DNA of 64,000 nt, from positions 1 through 64,000 of the forward strand of contig LNDZ01000017.1 of NCBI GenBank assembly GCA_001464495.1, in the 5' to 3' direction. Positions 62,067-64,000 of the stretch are shown here, one piece after another; position 1 is the stretch's first letter, and each line of letters starts with the position of its first letter. The notes beneath the pieces are model-generated. The model made no database searches. It was not told the DNA's origin and saw only the letters and a list, made by a program, of their open reading frames with translations. Origin of the DNA: Betaproteobacteria bacterium Ga0074130. GTDB taxonomy: Bacteria > Pseudomonadota > Gammaproteobacteria > Burkholderiales > Rhodocyclaceae. Position numbers and translations under genes: made by a program.

Positions 62067-62885
62067 TTAACGGAACCACGCAAAAAAACGTTGCCAGAAA
62101 CCCCGAGGGGCGGAAAATTTGCTCTTGATACGCACCAGAATGACAGACACATTATCGCGCCCACCGTTGTCATTTGCCATTTGTACCAGCTGAGCGGCGC
62201 ATAACTTGAGATTGGCACCCAACGCTTCGACTGTCATGCCGATTTCATCGTCCTCAACCATATCGTTAAGACCATCAGAACACAGCAGGAAGATATCGTT
62301 GGGCAACACCGCATATTCATGGATCTCGGTTTCAACCACGGGATCGACACCGAGCGCCCGTGTCACGAGATTGCGATTCTGCGAATGACGGGCCTGTTCC
62401 TGCGTAATCATGCCGCTATCAATCTGCTCCTGCAACAAGGAGTGATCCTTCGTGACCTGTGAAAACACGCCGCCCCGAAAGCGGTACATCCGTGAGTCGC
62501 CGATATGGGCGACCGTGACCTTGTCATCGTGAAAGACCGCAGCCACAAGGGTAGTGCCCATGCCGGCATATTGCGGCTGGCTCTGCGCCGCGTTATAGAT
62601 ACTCTGATTGGTGATTGAGACTTCGCGCTCAAGTGCAACCTCGGCATAACGTCGGCTGCCAACCTCTGCATAGGGTGGCTGAGCGGCAAAGGCTTCCTCA
62701 AGCATATTGCCCAGCAACGCGGTAGCCATACCGCTGGCAACTTCGCCAGCGTTGTAGCCACCCATGCCATCAGCGAGGATCACCACGCCTGACGCCGGGT
62801 CGGCATAGACCGAGTCCTCGTTATGCGGGCGCACCATGCCCGAATCCGAGTGCATCGCAATATCCAGCACGCCTTCCAAAGTCAT
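62067..62885 (-). CDS. PP2C-family Ser/Thr protein phosphatase
   Basis: The 272-residue protein has the PP2C motifs HSDSGMVRPHNEDSVY, VVILADGMGGYNAGEVAS, VAHIGDSRMYRFRGG, LLCSDGLNDMV and NGGRDNVSVILV, which supply the metal-binding aspartates. It should reverse the neighbouring kinase. ATG 62885 is chosen because AGGA lies 7 nt upstream; the longer reading from TTG 62906 overlaps the kinase stop. A 10-nt gap separates it from the kinase. Confidence 0.94.
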   Translation of the reverse strand: MTLEGVLDIAMHSDSGMVRPHNEDSVYADPASGVVILADGMGGYNAGEVASGMATALLGNMLEEAFAAQPPYAEVGSRRYAEVALEREVSITNQSIYNAAQSQPQYAGMGTTLVAAVFHDDKVTVAHIGDSRMYRFRGGVFSQVTKDHSLLQEQIDSGMITQEQARHSQNRNLVTRALGVDPVVETEIHEYAVLPNDIFLLCSDGLNDMVEDDEIGMTVEALGANLKLCAAQLVQMANDNGGRDNVSVILVRIKSKFSAPRGFWQRFFAWFR

Positions 62886-62895
62886 GCACTCATCC

Positions 62896-64000
62896 TCATA
62901 GGGCAATATCTACATTACCTGCGTCGCCGGCACTCAAGGCGCGCAAGTCGTGGGCCAATTCCTGGCCGCTTTGATAACGGGCTTCTAGATCCTTAGCGAG
63001 GGCGCGATCAATCACTGCCGCCAATGCTGGTGGGATATCTGGATTATAGGTGCGCACATCCGGGTGCGGTTCATTAGCAATACGGAACATCAGCTGCGCC
63101 ATGGAGTCACCCTCGAAAGGCAGGTGACCGCTCACCATCTGATAAAGCGTAACGCCAAGCGAGAAAATATCGGAGCGTCCATCAATCTTTTTGCCAGCCA
63201 ATTGCTCGGGCGACATGTAACTTGGGGTGCCGAGCACCATACCGGTCTTGGTGCGCGATGAATCGGTGATGCGCGCGATACCAAAGTCGGTCACCTTAAC
63301 CTGATCAGACTCAAGCTCGTACATGATGTTGGCGGGCTTAATGTCACGGTGCACAACATTGTTGCTGTGAGCATAAGCCAATGCATCGGCGACGCGGGCA
63401 ATGATGCTGTTCACCTTACCGACTTCCAGCAGCGTGCCGGGCTTGGTATAGGGCACCAGATCTCGCCCCTTGAGGAACTCCATGGCGATATAGGCCAGAT
63501 CATGCTCTTCGCCCGCGTCATACATGGTGACGATATTAGGGTGGTTGAGTCGGCCCGCTGTTTCTGCCTCACGGAAGAAGCGTTCCTTGACGTCCACAAG
63601 CTCGCTTTCGTCAAACTCCTGCGACAAAGCCATGGTCTTGATGGCGACGATGCGGTTGATCTTCGGATCGCGGCCCATGTAGACAACCCCCATGGCGCCT
63701 TTGCCCAACTCCTTCTCCACCTGATAGCGGCCGAGCATCGGCTTCTCAACCTCACCCCCTTCAAGGATGCTGGCATTTGTACGGTTGCCCGCGCCACCAA
63801 GGATGACGGTTTCTGACATTTGGCGAGCACGGTTCAGGCGCTGTTCTAGATCCTTGAACTTGGCGTTGTATTCCGACATGTACCGGAACACTGCCTCAGC
63901 CTTATTGAACTGTCGCTTCCGTTCAAAATCGAGACCAAGGTTGTACATATTCTCCATGAGCTGGTCATCCAGCGGGCACTTGCGGAACTTATCAAACGCC
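62896..64000 (-). CDS. Ser/Thr protein kinase (N-terminus beyond window)
   Basis: The visible C-terminal part contains a full Hanks-type kinase domain (about 75-340 counting from ATG 63957): GKGAMGVVYMGR glycine loop, VAIK lysine (107), VVHRDIKPANIM (Asp205), DFGIA and GTPSYMSPEQLAGK. Ahead of it is a TPR-like helical segment (NLGLDFERKRQFNKAEAVF). The frame is open through the window edge (AFDKFRKCPLDDQL upstream of ATG 63957), so the true start lies outside, possibly with a sensor or membrane domain. It is the first visible gene of the kinase-phosphatase-FHA-cAMP cluster. Confidence 0.93.
   Translation of the reverse strand, partial: AFDKFRKCPLDDQLMENMYNLGLDFERKRQFNKAEAVFRYMSEYNAKFKDLEQRLNRARQMSETVILGGAGNRTNASILEGGEVEKPMLGRYQVEKELGKGAMGVVYMGRDPKINRIVAIKTMALSQEFDESELVDVKERFFREAETAGRLNHPNIVTMYDAGEEHDLAYIAMEFLKGRDLVPYTKPGTLLEVGKVNSIIARVADALAYAHSNNVVHRDIKPANIMYELESDQVKVTDFGIARITDSSRTKTGMVLGTPSYMSPEQLAGKKIDGRSDIFSLGVTLYQMVSGHLPFEGDSMAQLMFRIANEPHPDVRTYNPDIPPALAAVIDRALAKDLEARYQSGQELAHDLRALSAGDAGNVDIAL

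Noticed and set aside
1-64000. CRISPR arrays, prophage genes and rRNA operons
   Set aside because: No regularly spaced repeats, phage structural genes or rRNA sequences were seen anywhere in the window.

Overview
The window looks like a chromosomal segment of a betaproteobacterium. The supporting evidence is a set of housekeeping blocks typical of that class: argD-argF-argG, dapA-bamC, surE-pcm-nlpD-rpoS, MoxR-DUF58-TgpA, a CpxRA/MdtABC-type efflux operon and betaproteobacterial-style signalling proteins. The genus cannot be fixed from sequence reading alone. Most of the DNA is tightly packed core genome with many 4-nt ATGA/GTGA overlaps. No transposase, phage gene, CRISPR array or integrase was seen.

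Layout. 0.2-4.5 kb: yajQ, ppnP and arginine genes argG, argF, argD, all minus strand. 4.9-9.8 kb: an unknown protein, tRNA-Ser(TGA) preceded in its own transcription unit by a displaced copy of its 5' half, a YccA/BI-1 membrane protein, rlmD diverging from the ribosomal oxygenase roxA/ycfD, and an Ala/Pro-repeat lipoprotein. 9.85-13.7 kb: a metallo-beta-lactamase-fold hydrolase, bamC, dapA and an HDAC-like deacylase. 13.86-18.7 kb: MoxR, DUF58, a TgpA-like transglutaminase and a lytic transglycosylase, each overlapping the next. 18.7-22.05 kb: the surE-pcm-nlpD-rpoS operon.

22.6-24.7 kb is an accessory island: a small lipoprotein, an integron attC-like site, an abortive-infection (Abi_C type) gene with a half attC behind it, and a lone periplasmic TonB-C domain. 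It resembles a fragment of a gene-cassette array without an integrase. 24.7-40.4 kb holds srkA, an orphan cheB, rlmJ, a pta/ack pair in which ack has no ATG/GTG/TTG start, a three-gene phosphorelay/c-di-GMP operon, a TonB-like protein, an AsmA-like protein, a PIG-L deacetylase, a periplasmic protein with four Cys-pair repeats and a YqeB/EF2563-type protein. 40.5-53.1 kb: chrA, then a CpxR-type box in front of cpxR-cpxA-like genes and an MdtA-MdtB-MdtC-outer-membrane-channel operon.

53.2-64.0 kb (minus strand, running in from beyond the right edge) is the most unusual part: Ser/Thr kinase, PP2C phosphatase, FHA protein, CHASE2-adenylate cyclase, class II cyclic-nucleotide phosphodiesterase-like protein, cyclic-nucleotide-binding/rhodanese fusion, GAF-GspE/PilB-like ATPase and GAF-HD-GYP protein. 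Read together they look like one cAMP circuit: make, destroy, sense, then act on an assembly-type ATPase and on c-di-GMP turnover, under a eukaryotic-type phosphorylation module. The individual families are known; the combined circuit is inference from gene order and domains.
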